64,000 bases of DNA, from NCBI GenBank assembly GCA_902363555.1, contig CABJAM010000004.1:494508-558507 (forward strand). The letters are read 5' to 3'. The stretch comes from Lachnospiraceae bacterium (lineage in GTDB: Bacteria; Bacillota; Clostridia; Lachnospirales; Lachnospiraceae). Made by a program: the position numbers and the translations under genes. The notes beneath the pieces were generated by a model. That model was not told the origin of the DNA. It worked only from the letters and a program-made list of their open reading frames with translations, and ran no database searches. Of the stretch, positions 32,546-41,213 are shown one piece after another (position 1 is the first letter of the stretch; every line of letters begins with the position of its first letter).

Positions 32546-32905
32546 ATGGAAACGAGAGAATTGACCTGTATCGGCTGCCCTCTGGGCTGTGCGGTGATGG
32601 TAACATTGGAAAACGGTCAGGTGATCAATGTCACCGGAAATACATGTAAGCGGGGGGAGGATTACGCCCGCAAGGAAGTGACGCATCCGACACGTATCGT
32701 CACAAGCACGGTGCGCGTTTGCGGCGGCAGCGCCCCCATGGTGTCTGTAAAGACCCGGTCGGACATTCCAAAAGGAAAAATTTTTGACTGCGTTCACGCC
32801 CTCAAAGGGGTGACCGTACCGGCGCCGGTGCATATCGGCGACGTAGTGGCGGCGGATGTGGCTGGCACCGGCGTGGATGTGATAGCTACGAAGGACGTTT
32901 GTTGA
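32546..32905 (+). CDS. DUF1667 protein, probable Fe-S/redox subunit of the dehydrogenase
   Basis: This protein of 119 residues has C8-x-x-C11-x-x-x-C15 at the N-terminus (C-I-G-C-P-L-G-C) and a further Cys in G-N-T-C-K-R-G, a pattern that can hold an iron-sulfur cluster. The conserved P-T-R-I-V-T-S-T-V-R block fits DUF1667, a family that travels with GlpA-like and FAD-oxidoreductase genes in Firmicutes. AAGGAGG precedes the ATG, 12 bases after the previous gene. An electron-transfer role is inferred from the cysteines and context. Confidence 0.85.
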   Translation: METRELTCIGCPLGCAVMVTLENGQVINVTGNTCKRGEDYARKEVTHPTRIVTSTVRVCGGSAPMVSVKTRSDIPKGKIFDCVHALKGVTVPAPVHIGDVVAADVAGTGVDVIATKDVC

Positions 32906-32918
32906 TCGGATTATTTTG

Positions 32919-32952
32919 GCGGCTCTGCTCCAGACCAGGAGCAGGCCGCTGT
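32919..32952 (+). terminator. Terminator-like hairpin after the DUF1667 gene
   Basis: GCGGCTCTGCTCC pairs with GGAGCAGGCCGC across a short loop. The bases that follow (TGTTGCATGTT) are only partly T-rich, so termination may be inefficient and let transcription continue to glpP. A family A repeat begins 9 bases downstream. Confidence 0.5.
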
Positions 32953-32960
32953 TGCATGTT

Positions 32961-33046
32961 CGCGAAGCAACGAGCCACAAATGTGAGCTAGCTCACATTT
33001 GTGGCGACTGCCGCGACCCGGCGGAGCATTGCGGAGCCGGGTGTGT
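32961..33046 (+). repeat. Dispersed repeat family A copy with perfect palindrome
   Basis: It begins CGCGAAGCAACGAGCCACAA. Hairpin 1 (32975-33004) is a perfect 30-base palindrome: arms CCACAAATGTGAGCT and AGCTCACATTTGTGG. The link CGACTGCCGCGA follows, then hairpin 2 with arms CCCGGC and GCCGGG. A further GAAGCAACG motif occurs at about 33048. It lies between the DUF1667 gene and glpP. Confidence 0.85.
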
Positions 33047-33101
33047 GAAGCAACGTCGAGCCGAAATATAAAGCTCCTGCTTGCGCATCCGTGCAAATCC
33101 G

Positions 33102-33176
33102 ATTATAATAAGAATTGGCCTGATGGCCAAGCAGGTCGAGGATTTCCAGGGAAATCCCCGACAAGTTATAATTAGG
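33102..33176 (+). repeat. Dispersed repeat family B copy upstream of glpP
   Basis: It starts ATTATAATAAGAATTGGCC. Hairpin 1 is TTGGCC-TGA-TGGCCAA, then GCAGGTCGA, hairpin 2 is GGATTTC-CAGG-GAAATCC, followed by CCGACAAGTTATAATT. It is most like the copy inside the glpA-like gene. It lies in the 5' region of glpP and could form structure there. Confidence 0.8.
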
Positions 33177-33267
33177 AATAGCGCTGCTGCGCAGCCGGTC
33201 AAAGATGAATATTGTTCTGCGCAATCTTCAAAAGACTCCGGCAATGACACTTTCAGGAGGATACATT

Positions 33268-33834
33268 ATGAACCGGGAATTTATAGAAGCAATCGAGGAC
33301 TCCCCCATTATCGGTGCGGTGAAAAGCATGGAAGGACTGGAAAAGTGCCTGACATCGGATATTGGCGTGATCTTTATATTATTTGGCGACATATGTAATA
33401 TCAGCGATATTGTGGACCGGGTGAAGGCGGCTGGAAAGCTGGCGATGGTACATATGGACCTGATCGTAGGTCTGAGCGCCAAGGAGATTGCAGTGGATTT
33501 TGTGAGAAAATATACCCATGCCGACGGGATCATCAGCACAAAGCCGGCGCTGATCAAGCGGGCCAGAGACTTAGGGCTTTATACGGTTCAGCGTTTTTTT
33601 GTCATCGATTCCATGGCCTTTGAAAATATCGGGCGGCAGATGGGAGCGGTTCATCCGGATGTCATCGAGGTGCTGCCGGGCCTGATGCCCAAAGTCATCA
33701 AACGGCTGACCAAAATGTGCAGCGTTCCCATTATCGCCGGTGGACTCATTGGCGACAAGGAGGATGTGATGGCGATGCTTTCCGCCGGTGCATTGGCTAT
33801 ATCTTCAACAAATGAGGGCATTTGGTTTATATAG
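33268..33834 (+). CDS. glpP: Glycerol uptake operon antiterminator GlpP
   Basis: This protein of 188 residues starts at ATG 33268, with CAGGAGG 7 bases upstream. The sequence fits the GlpP family: I-I-G-A-V-K early, V-H-M-D-L-I-V-G-L, I-S-T-K-P-A-L-I and the C-terminal P-I-I-A-G-G-L-I and A-I-S-S-T-N glycine-rich region of a TIM-barrel-like phosphate-binding fold. GlpP, when bound to glycerol-3-phosphate, prevents termination in glp leader RNA. The likely targets are the hairpins at 27765-27816 and 29627-29679. It is the last gene of the operon, giving positive feedback. Confidence 0.93.
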   Translation: MNREFIEAIEDSPIIGAVKSMEGLEKCLTSDIGVIFILFGDICNISDIVDRVKAAGKLAMVHMDLIVGLSAKEIAVDFVRKYTHADGIISTKPALIKRARDLGLYTVQRFFVIDSMAFENIGRQMGAVHPDVIEVLPGLMPKVIKRLTKMCSVPIIAGGLIGDKEDVMAMLSAGALAISSTNEGIWFI

Positions 33835-33895
33835 CCCTGGGCAATTTATATTGATTGAATTGAACAAAAAAAATGAAAAATTTTGAAATCGGGTA

Positions 33896-33924
33896 TTGAC
33901 TTTTGGGGAAGATAATGGTATTAT
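33896..33924 (+). promoter_or_regulatory. Promoter of tRNA-Leu
   Basis: TTGACT (33896-33901) and TATTAT (33919-33924) are separated by 17 bases, about 50 bases before the tRNA. Confidence 0.7.
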
Positions 33925-33975
33925 ATCACTTGTCGAGAGGACAGCAGAAGCTTTCCTTGAAAACTTCATAAAGAT

Positions 33976-34060
33976 GCAGTTGTGGCGGAATTGGTATACG
34001 CGCTAGACTAAGGATCTAGTGGTCATTGCGACCGTACGGGTTCAAGTCCCGTCAACTGCA
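33976..34060 (+). tRNA. tRNA-Leu (AAG anticodon)
   Basis: Acceptor arms GCAGTTG and CAACTGC pair over seven bases. The anticodon stem CTAGA/TCTAG carries the loop CTAAGGA, giving AAG at 34010-34012. A long variable arm (GTGGTCATTGCGACC region) marks a class II tRNA such as Leu. The T arm has GGTTCAAGTCCC. The discriminator is A and CCA is not encoded. Confidence 0.95.
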
Positions 34061-34064
34061 CACG

Positions 34065-34096
34065 TAAAACCTCAGTACTTACTGAGGTTTTTTTCG
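34065..34096 (+). terminator. Terminator after tRNA-Leu
   Basis: AACCTCAGTA and TACTGAGGTT form a perfect stem with a two-base centre, followed by seven T residues. A family A repeat begins directly after. Confidence 0.88.
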
Positions 34097-34181
34097 TTGA
34101 AGCAACGAGCCACAAGGGGGAGCATGCTCACCCTTGCGGCGACTGCCGCGATCCGTCGCAGCGAAGCGGAGACGGGTGCGA
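34097..34181 (+). repeat. Dispersed repeat family A copy after tRNA-Leu
   Basis: It begins TTGAAGCAACGAGCCACAA. Hairpin 1 has arms CCACAAGGG and CCCTTGCGG (one mismatch) around GAGC-AT-GCTC. The link CGACTGCCGCGA and hairpin 2 with arms CCGTC and GACGG follow. The remaining bases to 34297 contain nothing I recognise. Confidence 0.85.
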
Positions 34182-34297
34182 TCATATGGTATTTTGTATT
34201 GAACAGATTTTAAATCGAATCAGCAGTTCCGCTCTGTGATGGAGCTGGCCGTAATGTCAGGGAACATTGGTCTTAATACTTCAGAGGCACCAGACTG

Positions 34298-34840
34298 TTA
34301 CAGCAGATCATTAATGGTAATCAGCAGATCATTAAAAATACCGCATTGAATGGGCTGGCTGAAAGGCACGATCATCGGAGCAGCGTCTTCTTCGTAATGA
34401 TAGATGGTTGTGCGTTCTCTGGCGGGGTCCACGATCCAGTACTCGCGGACACCTGCGTCAGAATAAAGTGCGTTCTTAGTGGAATAATCCTTTCGGCGGC
34501 TGTTGGGCGATACAATTTCAATGACGAAATCCGGCGCTCCTTCGCATCCACGGTCTGAGAGCTTGTTCTTATCGCAGATCAGAGAGATATCGGGTTCAAC
34601 GTATGTTTTTTCATCGGCATTCAGGAGTACGCCAAATGGGGCTGGGTAGACCTCACAGGAGCCGCCTTTGGAATGTACGTGGTTCCTTAATGTAGCAGAT
34701 AGTTCCATAACCAGCTTTTGGTGTATCCTGTTTGGCGGAGCCATATCATACAGCACACCGTCAATAAGCTCGGCGCGCTGACCTTCAGGGAGGTTATAGA
34801 TATCCTCAATCGTGTAAATAATTTCTTTGGGCATTGGCAT
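34298..34840 (-). CDS. Uma2 family (PD-(D/E)XK fold) protein
   Basis: This protein has 180 residues; the ATG at 34840 has AGGAAG 7 bases upstream, and longer starts have no such site. It matches the Uma2/DUF820 family: L-P-E-G-Q-R-A-E-L-I-D-G near the start, V-E-P-D-I-S-L-I, D-F-V-I-E-I-V-S-P-N-S-R-R-x-D and Y-x-x-A-G-V-R-E-Y-W-I-V-D-P. The Asp/Glu residues form the presumed nuclease active site. Members are common in cyanobacteria and Firmicutes, often in many copies, and their cellular role is unclear. It stands alone, divergent from the YesMN-type operon. Confidence 0.9.
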   Translation of the reverse strand: MPMPKEIIYTIEDIYNLPEGQRAELIDGVLYDMAPPNRIHQKLVMELSATLRNHVHSKGGSCEVYPAPFGVLLNADEKTYVEPDISLICDKNKLSDRGCEGAPDFVIEIVSPNSRRKDYSTKNALYSDAGVREYWIVDPARERTTIYHYEEDAAPMIVPFSQPIQCGIFNDLLITINDLL

Positions 34841-35086
34841 AATAACACTTCCTTTCATAAAAAAAGTATTCACTTCGGCTGACAAATTATTCGGACGTGC
34901 CTGATATAGGTCATAACATACTCATAAAGCAAAATTTTTTCTTGGTTGTATGTTAATTCTACAATACATAAATTGAAAATGCAATATAAGTTAAAAAAGT
35001 GTTTTTGGGATTTTAGGTATCCGTACAGAGGCGCTGAACAGTTAATGGTAGTGTTCACATAGGCGCTAAGATATGCGAATTTCGTG

Positions 35087-35115
35087 TTGCAGTAAAAAAA
35101 GAAACCATCTATAAT
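35087..35115 (+). promoter_or_regulatory. Promoter of the YesMN-type regulatory operon
   Basis: TTGCAG (35087-35092) and a perfect TATAAT (35110-35115) are separated by 17 bases, about 30 bases before the kinase start. The rest of the 304-base divergent gap shows only AT-rich DNA. Confidence 0.65.
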
Positions 35116-35144
35116 AGAATTTATATTATATTCAGGAGCATGCG

Positions 35145-36857
35145 ATGAAAAGACATACACTGACATTTAAAATGATAATTCTATTTTTATTGATCAGCAT
35201 TCCGGCACTGATTTTATCCATGTTTGCCGGTCAGGCCAATTTGCAAAGTGCCAGAGATCAACTGATCAACGCTGAAAAAAGCACCATGCGTATGCTGATA
35301 AGGCAGTACGATACAGCATTGGAAGCGGTGGAAAAGAATCTGCAGACAACGCTTTATGGAACAAAGGAGTATCCAGCTCTTAGATTAGAGCGTACCGAAA
35401 CGCGTTATCAGCAATCCCTGATCTGGCTTAAGGATGAGCTGACTGCCTTTGTGGGCTATTACCCGCAGTTGGCCGGAATTTATGTGTACATACCTCATTC
35501 AGAAGATTTTTTCCTTGTTAAAAATGGAGGATGGGTGGCTCTGGAAGACCAAGAAGCGCTATATTCGGCGCTGCTTTCAGGGCAAAGCTTTCTGAATACG
35601 GAAATTTTCGCGTCCAAAAGCCATTCGTTTATCATTAAGTCCATGACAAACACATATATGGAAATCGGCTATATGATTTCGGCGGATTATTTGAAGGAAC
35701 TATTATCTCAGAGTCTGACCAATGACGAGTTTGTTCAGTTTGAGGTCGATCATCAGACCATTGAGATTTCTTATGGTAATAAAATTCAGCAAAGTCCGGA
35801 TATGGGAGGTTATGAGACTTTTTCCATAGATTTTGAACATGCGGATATAAAACTGAACCTTTGGATACCGGATGTGAAGCTGAGTACGATGATACCTATT
35901 AAGGACAGGCTTCTCTGGTATTTTTCTTTTATTCTGATCATACTGCTTCCACTTTTTCTTCTGGCTATGCGCAGGATATTTCTTGTACCTATGAAAAAGC
36001 TATCCGGAGCAATGGGCGAGATTTTATCGGGAAATTCTGCTTACCGCATTAATAACTTTTCCAGAGACCGGGAATTTCTGGAGATTGAACAGGCCTTTAA
36101 CAGGACGCTGGATCATAACGAGACTTTGAAAATACAAGCCTATGAGTATCGTTTGCAAAAGGAGGAACAGCAGTTGATAAGTTTAAAGCTGCAGATTAAC
36201 CCTCATCTCCTTTTAAACTCGTTAAATACGATTTACAGCCTTTCCGAGAATAATAAAAATCAGGAAATTAAGGAATTTTCTATGAACCTGGCGAAATATT
36301 TCCGCTATTCGTTGAGAGATTCGGAAGAGTATGTGACGATTGCTTCGGAGCTTGAGTTTATTAAAAGTTATAGTAAAGTACAAAAAATACGTTATCCAGA
36401 TGCTTTTTACTTGATGTTTGATGTGGATGAGAGTCTTATGGAGGAGCGTATCCCGCCGCTGATCATTCAGAATTTCGTGGAAAACAGCGCTAAATATGCC
36501 CTTATACCTGGAATGGAAATAGAAATTTTTGTGATAATTAAAAAAAGGGAGGACTTTTTGGATATATCGATCTGTGATAACGGAAAGGGCATGGATGAGG
36601 AGCTTCTATCAAAGCTGCGGTCCGGGGAGATCATTACCGACAGCCGTGGAAAACATATTGGTATATGGAACTGCCGGCAGCGCCTGCAGAGCTTTTATGG
36701 CGGTACGGCCAGACTTCAGATAACATCAAAACCAGGTGAAGGCACCCAGATCTGGCTCCATATCCCAAGCAGCCCTTTATCAGAGGTAAACAGTATCAGC
36801 TCTGACAGCAATAATAAATTTATGAAGGAGGATGACGATGAATCTTCTGATCATTGA
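35145..36857 (+). CDS. Sensor histidine kinase, YesM type
   Basis: This membrane kinase has 570 residues. TM1 is at about 9-28, an extracellular sensor covers about 29-255 and TM2 about 257-280. A HAMP domain follows. The His_kinase (LytS/YesM) domain has Q-I-N-P-H-L-L-L-N-S-L-N, where the His is the phosphorylation site; the common form is N-P-H-F-L-Y-N. The ATPase part has Q-N-F-V-E-N-S-A-K-Y (N box) and D-N-G-K-G-M. It phosphorylates the AraC-type regulator encoded next, whose start overlaps its end by 20 bases. Such pairs control adjacent LplABC-type sugar importers, here the one at 37753-41147. Confidence 0.93.
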   Translation: MKRHTLTFKMIILFLLISIPALILSMFAGQANLQSARDQLINAEKSTMRMLIRQYDTALEAVEKNLQTTLYGTKEYPALRLERTETRYQQSLIWLKDELTAFVGYYPQLAGIYVYIPHSEDFFLVKNGGWVALEDQEALYSALLSGQSFLNTEIFASKSHSFIIKSMTNTYMEIGYMISADYLKELLSQSLTNDEFVQFEVDHQTIEISYGNKIQQSPDMGGYETFSIDFEHADIKLNLWIPDVKLSTMIPIKDRLLWYFSFILIILLPLFLLAMRRIFLVPMKKLSGAMGEILSGNSAYRINNFSRDREFLEIEQAFNRTLDHNETLKIQAYEYRLQKEEQQLISLKLQINPHLLLNSLNTIYSLSENNKNQEIKEFSMNLAKYFRYSLRDSEEYVTIASELEFIKSYSKVQKIRYPDAFYLMFDVDESLMEERIPPLIIQNFVENSAKYALIPGMEIEIFVIIKKREDFLDISICDNGKGMDEELLSKLRSGEIITDSRGKHIGIWNCRQRLQSFYGGTARLQITSKPGEGTQIWLHIPSSPLSEVNSISSDSNNKFMKEDDDESSDH

Positions 36858-37620
36858 TGATGAGATTGAGACGATAAACGGAATCATTACCGGGGTCAAC
36901 TGGGATAAACTTCCGTTTCATAACGTATTTAAAGCAATCTGTGTGGATGAGGCGAAGAAAATGTTTGAAGCCCATCGGATGGATGCTGTATTATGTGATA
37001 TTGAAATGCCAGACGGCTCCGGATTGGATCTGCTGGAGTGGGTCAATGATAAATATCCGTCAGTACTGAGTATTGTGTTGACCTGTCATGCGGAGTTTTC
37101 CTATGCCAAAAGAGCTGTCAGCCTTGCCTGTCGGGAGTATTTGCTGAAACCTGTGGATTATGGTGAACTGGAGGAACAGCTTCGGGAGATATGCACGCAG
37201 ATTGATGAAAAATGGCAGAATGATAAGTATCAGAAGTACGGCAGAGATTGGATAAGAACAATCAGTAGTTCTGATAATGGCATGGCCTACACAACGAAAA
37301 AAGAGATGGTCCAACAGGTGAAGGTTTATATACGCACCCATTTACAGGACGAATTGCGGCTGGATACACTGGCAGGCCTTGTATCCATTACACAGGATTA
37401 TCTGTCGCGTATTTTCAAAAAGGAGGAAGGCATAAGTATTAACGATTATATTGTGGAAGAACGTATGCTTTTGGCCCAGGAGCTGCTGAAATCGCCGGCA
37501 CTTTCCATATCCCGTGTAGCCTATGAGTGTGGTTATGACAATTACAGCTACTTTACCAAGGTGTTTAAAAAGAAATTTGGCGAGACTCCCAGAGAGTTTC
37601 GAAGCCATTATGAAAAATAG
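36838..37620 (+). CDS. AraC-type response regulator, YesN type
   Basis: This protein has 260 residues; ATG 36838 is chosen because AAGGAGG lies 6 bases upstream. The receiver (about 1-120) has D7-D8 and phospho-acceptor Asp54 in L-C-D-I-E-M-P, plus L-K-P-V. Two helix-turn-helix motifs at the C-terminus (about 165-255) end with Y-S-Y-F-T-K-V-F-K-K-K-F-G-x-T-P-R-E-F-R, the AraC signature. It should activate the downstream importer and rhamnosidase genes. It overlaps the kinase gene, so the pair is co-translated. Confidence 0.95.
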   Translation: MNLLIIDDEIETINGIITGVNWDKLPFHNVFKAICVDEAKKMFEAHRMDAVLCDIEMPDGSGLDLLEWVNDKYPSVLSIVLTCHAEFSYAKRAVSLACREYLLKPVDYGELEEQLREICTQIDEKWQNDKYQKYGRDWIRTISSSDNGMAYTTKKEMVQQVKVYIRTHLQDELRLDTLAGLVSITQDYLSRIFKKEEGISINDYIVEERMLLAQELLKSPALSISRVAYECGYDNYSYFTKVFKKKFGETPREFRSHYEK

Positions 37621-37634
37621 GATAAATGTGTTAT

Positions 37635-37669
37635 ATTCCGGAAATTTGCTATTTGTTTCCGGAATTTTT
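37635..37669 (+). terminator. Terminator between the regulator and the importer genes
   Basis: ATTCCGGAAA pairs perfectly with TTTCCGGAAT across 11 bases and is followed by TTTTTC. It separates the two-component operon from the importer operon. A TATAAT box follows at 37671-37676 without a good -35 at normal spacing. Confidence 0.75.
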
Positions 37670-37752
37670 CTATAATACCCCTTAGCACCGGATTATAATA
37701 AAGCCATAAAAAGTCATTTTAATGATTTTAAAATCTGGAAGGAGGGAGAAAA

Positions 37753-38670
37753 ATGCCGGCAGGAAGAAAAAAATGGAAACGGGCGCTTCCCATATACGCC
37801 ATGATATTACCGGGAGTCATCTATCTGTTTATCAATAACTATCTGCCTATGTTCGGTCTGGTCATCGCGTTTAAGAAAATTGACTGGAACAAGGGGATAT
37901 TGGGAAGCGATTGGGCGGGTTTTGATAATTTCAGATACCTGTTCGCATCCAAAGAGGCGTTGGTTATGACCCGGAATACGATTCTATATAATGTGGCGTT
38001 TATTATTTTGGGAACCGTGGCGGCTATTGCTGTAGCCATACTGCTCAATGAGATTACATCAAAGGTTTCATCAAGAATTTACCAGACGCTCATATTGCTG
38101 CCATTTTTAATCTCATGGGTGATCGTAGGTTATCTGACCTACGCCCTGTTGAATACGGAAACCGGCTTTATCGATCAGGTAATTTTAAAGTCACTCGGTC
38201 AGGAGGCTGTTGTCTGGTATCAGGAGAAAAAATATTGGCCGTACATACTCGTTATCGTCAATCTTTGGAAATCGCTGGGCTTTTCCATGGTTATTTATTT
38301 ATCCAGTATCGTGGGTATAAGTAAGGAATATTACGAGGCAGCCAAAATTGATGGGGCGGGAAAATGGAAGCAGATTAAAAGTATAACGATCCCACTGCTC
38401 AGGCCTACGATCATCACCTTATTTATAATGAATATCGGCCGCATGTTTTACTCTGATTTTGGTCTGTTTTATCAGATTCCACGAAATTCAGGGGCATTAT
38501 TCGATGTTACTCAGACGATTGATACTTATGTGTACAATGCTCTGATGCAGCAGGGTAATATATCATTATCGTCGGCTGCAGGCTTTTATCAGTCTATTGT
38601 AGGCTTTATGCTGGTGATGACGGCCAATACTATCGTTCGTAAACTAAGTGAGGAAAGCGCGCTGTTTTAG
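37753..38670 (+). CDS. ABC transporter permease, LplB-like
   Basis: This inner-membrane permease has 305 residues and about six helices. The EAA-type loop near 190-215 (Y-Y-E-A-A-K-I-D-G-A-G-K-W-K-Q-I-K-S-I-T-I-P) contacts the ATPase. It fits the LplB/YtcP group of carbohydrate importers, which usually share an MsmX-like ATPase encoded elsewhere, as none is encoded here. AAGGAGGG precedes the ATG. It is the first gene of the importer operon and partners the next permease. Confidence 0.92.
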   Translation: MPAGRKKWKRALPIYAMILPGVIYLFINNYLPMFGLVIAFKKIDWNKGILGSDWAGFDNFRYLFASKEALVMTRNTILYNVAFIILGTVAAIAVAILLNEITSKVSSRIYQTLILLPFLISWVIVGYLTYALLNTETGFIDQVILKSLGQEAVVWYQEKKYWPYILVIVNLWKSLGFSMVIYLSSIVGISKEYYEAAKIDGAGKWKQIKSITIPLLRPTIITLFIMNIGRMFYSDFGLFYQIPRNSGALFDVTQTIDTYVYNALMQQGNISLSSAAGFYQSIVGFMLVMTANTIVRKLSEESALF

Positions 38671-38681
38671 GAGGTGATTCA

Positions 38682-39566
38682 ATGGTTGGAAAAAGTGAAA
38701 GGCATACGCAGATTGCAGCTCATATTGTGATGATCTTCCTGTGCCTGTGCGCGGTGCTGCCGTTTATACTTTTGCTGGCCGCATCCTTAACCGAGGAAAG
38801 TGCGGCAATCAATTACGGTTTCAATTTTATACCCAGGGTATTCAGTCTGGATGCCTATGCATATTTGGTGAACCAGGCGCCGATGATCCTGAGGGCGTAC
38901 GGCATCACCATTCTGGTCACGGTTGTGGGAACACTGGTGTCACTTATTATTACATCCATGCTGGGTTACGGCATTACGAAAAATATACCGGGAAAAAGGG
39001 CACTGAATTTTTATGTGATTTTTACCATGCTCTTTAATGGCGGTCTTGTACCGACTTACCTGATCTACACAAAATATTTTCATATTGCCAATACGCTGTG
39101 GGCGCTCATCATTCCAGGACTGCTTTTAAATGCATTTAATGTAATGCTGGTACGAAACTATTTTTCCAGCAGTATTCCGGATGCACTGATCGAGAGTGCT
39201 ATGCTGGATGGGGCCGGAGAGTTTGCGGTATTTCGCCAGATCGTTATCCCGCTGTCTAAGCCGATCATTGCCACGATTGGTCTGATGACGGCTCTGGGTT
39301 ACTGGAATGACTGGACCAACGGCCTGTACTATCTGGATGATACGTCGCTGTATTCTATTCAGAATGTGCTAAATGCTATTGATAAAAATATCACTGTTTT
39401 GTCATCTATGGCAAGCTCCAACATATCTGTTAATAAAGCGGAACTGCCCATGGTTACGGCGCGAATGGCCATTGCAGTTATTGGAATTGTACCCATACTA
39501 TGTGCTTACCCTTTTTTTCAGCGTTACTTTGTCAAAGGGATTACGATGGGCGCTGTGAAGGGCTAA
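38682..39566 (+). CDS. ABC transporter permease, LplC/YtcP-like
   Basis: This 294-residue, six-helix permease has the EAA loop near 170-195 (I-E-S-A-M-L-D-G-A-G-E-F-A-V-F-R-Q-I-V-I-P). The end T-M-G-A-V-K-G is typical of the LplC/YtcP group. The ribosome-binding site AGGAGGTGATTC is an unusually full anti-16S match. It lies 11 bases after the first permease and pairs with it. Confidence 0.93.
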   Translation: MVGKSERHTQIAAHIVMIFLCLCAVLPFILLLAASLTEESAAINYGFNFIPRVFSLDAYAYLVNQAPMILRAYGITILVTVVGTLVSLIITSMLGYGITKNIPGKRALNFYVIFTMLFNGGLVPTYLIYTKYFHIANTLWALIIPGLLLNAFNVMLVRNYFSSSIPDALIESAMLDGAGEFAVFRQIVIPLSKPIIATIGLMTALGYWNDWTNGLYYLDDTSLYSIQNVLNAIDKNITVLSSMASSNISVNKAELPMVTARMAIAVIGIVPILCAYPFFQRYFVKGITMGAVKG

Positions 39567-39602
39567 GTGCGCCCGGAAAACATGAGAAGGAGGATTTTAT
39601 AA

Positions 39603-41147
39603 ATGAAAGCGAAATTATTTAAAATAGTGACAGTATTGTTAATGTTTGCCGTTATGTTGGCGGGATGTTCTTCTGCGAAATCTCCGGATGATTCAGGAAA
39701 CGTTTCTGGCACGGCTGACAAGTCGAAAGACCAGAGTGAAGCAACATCCATCAAAATGACTTGGCTGTCCACAGGTGCTGAACCTCAGGACCTGGGAAAA
39801 ATTCAGGATAAGCTTTCGGAAATGACCATGGAAAAAATGAATTGTAAAGTGGAGCTAGTGCCAGTTTCCTTTGCAGATCAGGCTACAAAATATAATATGT
39901 GGTTTGCCAATGGTACAAATATTGATATTATGATTACCGTATTTCAGGATTACGTTTCTATGATCAACGCAGGTGCATTTATGGAAATGGATGAGCTTCT
40001 GACTGCCAATGGAAAAGACATTTTGAAAAAAGATGAGGAGAAAAATTTCCTGGGTGCAGGTGTCTATAAGGGAAAACAGTATGGAATACCAACGATTCCG
40101 TCAGCACCGGGTAACGGTGGCTCATTGTATGTGCGTAAGGATGTATATGACCAGTTAGATACTTCTGCCTTTGATTCAAAGGATTATATGGATTATGAGG
40201 ATATGGATCATCTGTTTGCTCAGATCCGGGATAAATTTCCAGAATATACAACGTATGGCATTCTGGGGGATACGGCTGCCTCAGGAACAAACTATTTTTA
40301 CCTGAAGAATTTTGATAATCTGGGTGTGGCTGGAGGTTCAGCCGGCGTATTACTCAATCCCATGGAGGATACAAATGTGGAAAACCTGTTTGCCTCAGAT
40401 TCTTATAAAGAATATCTGGAGTGGATGCGTAAGTGGTATCAGGATGGATATATTTCAAAGGATGCGGCTACTTCCACAGAAGCTGCAGATACGATGTTTA
40501 AAGCAGGACGTACAGCAACTATGGTTTCCATGAGCACAAGTGGTTTTCGTGAGGGTATCGTGGAACAGGCTGGATTTGATGTCGTACAGTTGGATCTGTG
40601 CCCCAATTATATGACTACAAATGTATATACAGGCTGCATGTTCTTTATTCCCCAAAACAGTCAGAATCCGGAAAAGGCCATGGAATTTTTGAACTATCTT
40701 TTTACAGATGCGGATGTTCAGAATCTTCTGTCCTATGGAATCAGGGATGACCATTATACCGTTCAGGATAATGGCCTGGTCATTGACTTTACAGAAAACA
40801 GAGAGAAATATATCAATCCCTTCGGCGTGTGGGGGGATCAGAGCCAGCAGTATCTGACGGCACCTCAGACACCAGATTTGCTGGAAGCACGGAAAGAATA
40901 CCTGAAAGTGTCTTTGGATCATACATCCAAAGCCTTCGGTTATCAATTTGACGGTACAGAGGTAAGTACGGAGCAGTCCACTGTGAAAAGTGTGATCGCT
41001 AAATATATGACTCAGCTTGAATATGGAACGGTGGATGTGGACGAGGTATATCCGGAGTTCCTTAAAGCGCTGAAGGACGCGGGTATAGATAAGATCATTA
41101 AGGAAAATCAACGGCAATTGGATGAATGGCTGCAACAACAGAAGTAA
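39603..41147 (+). CDS. Extracellular solute-binding lipoprotein of the rhamnoside importer
   Basis: This protein has 514 residues with a lipoprotein signal: hydrophobic residues 6-20, then L-A-G-C22, so Cys22 is the lipidation site. A Ser/Asp/Lys-rich linker (about 23-48) precedes the binding domain of the family 1 / LplA type. It is anchored outside the membrane and feeds oligosaccharide to the two permeases just upstream. The downstream GH78 gene suggests rhamnose-containing substrates. AAGGAGG precedes the ATG. Confidence 0.93.
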   Translation: MKAKLFKIVTVLLMFAVMLAGCSSAKSPDDSGNVSGTADKSKDQSEATSIKMTWLSTGAEPQDLGKIQDKLSEMTMEKMNCKVELVPVSFADQATKYNMWFANGTNIDIMITVFQDYVSMINAGAFMEMDELLTANGKDILKKDEEKNFLGAGVYKGKQYGIPTIPSAPGNGGSLYVRKDVYDQLDTSAFDSKDYMDYEDMDHLFAQIRDKFPEYTTYGILGDTAASGTNYFYLKNFDNLGVAGGSAGVLLNPMEDTNVENLFASDSYKEYLEWMRKWYQDGYISKDAATSTEAADTMFKAGRTATMVSMSTSGFREGIVEQAGFDVVQLDLCPNYMTTNVYTGCMFFIPQNSQNPEKAMEFLNYLFTDADVQNLLSYGIRDDHYTVQDNGLVIDFTENREKYINPFGVWGDQSQQYLTAPQTPDLLEARKEYLKVSLDHTSKAFGYQFDGTEVSTEQSTVKSVIAKYMTQLEYGTVDVDEVYPEFLKALKDAGIDKIIKENQRQLDEWLQQQK

Positions 41148-41213
41148 TTTTGTGAAATGCCGGGCTGGAACATACCTGCCCGGCTTTTTATAATATGTGA
41201 GGAGGAGAATACG

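Noticed and set aside
32066..32980. 304-codon minus-strand frame over the FAD oxidoreductase and DUF1667 genes
   Set aside because: It is antisense to two well supported genes and has no domain or start signal.
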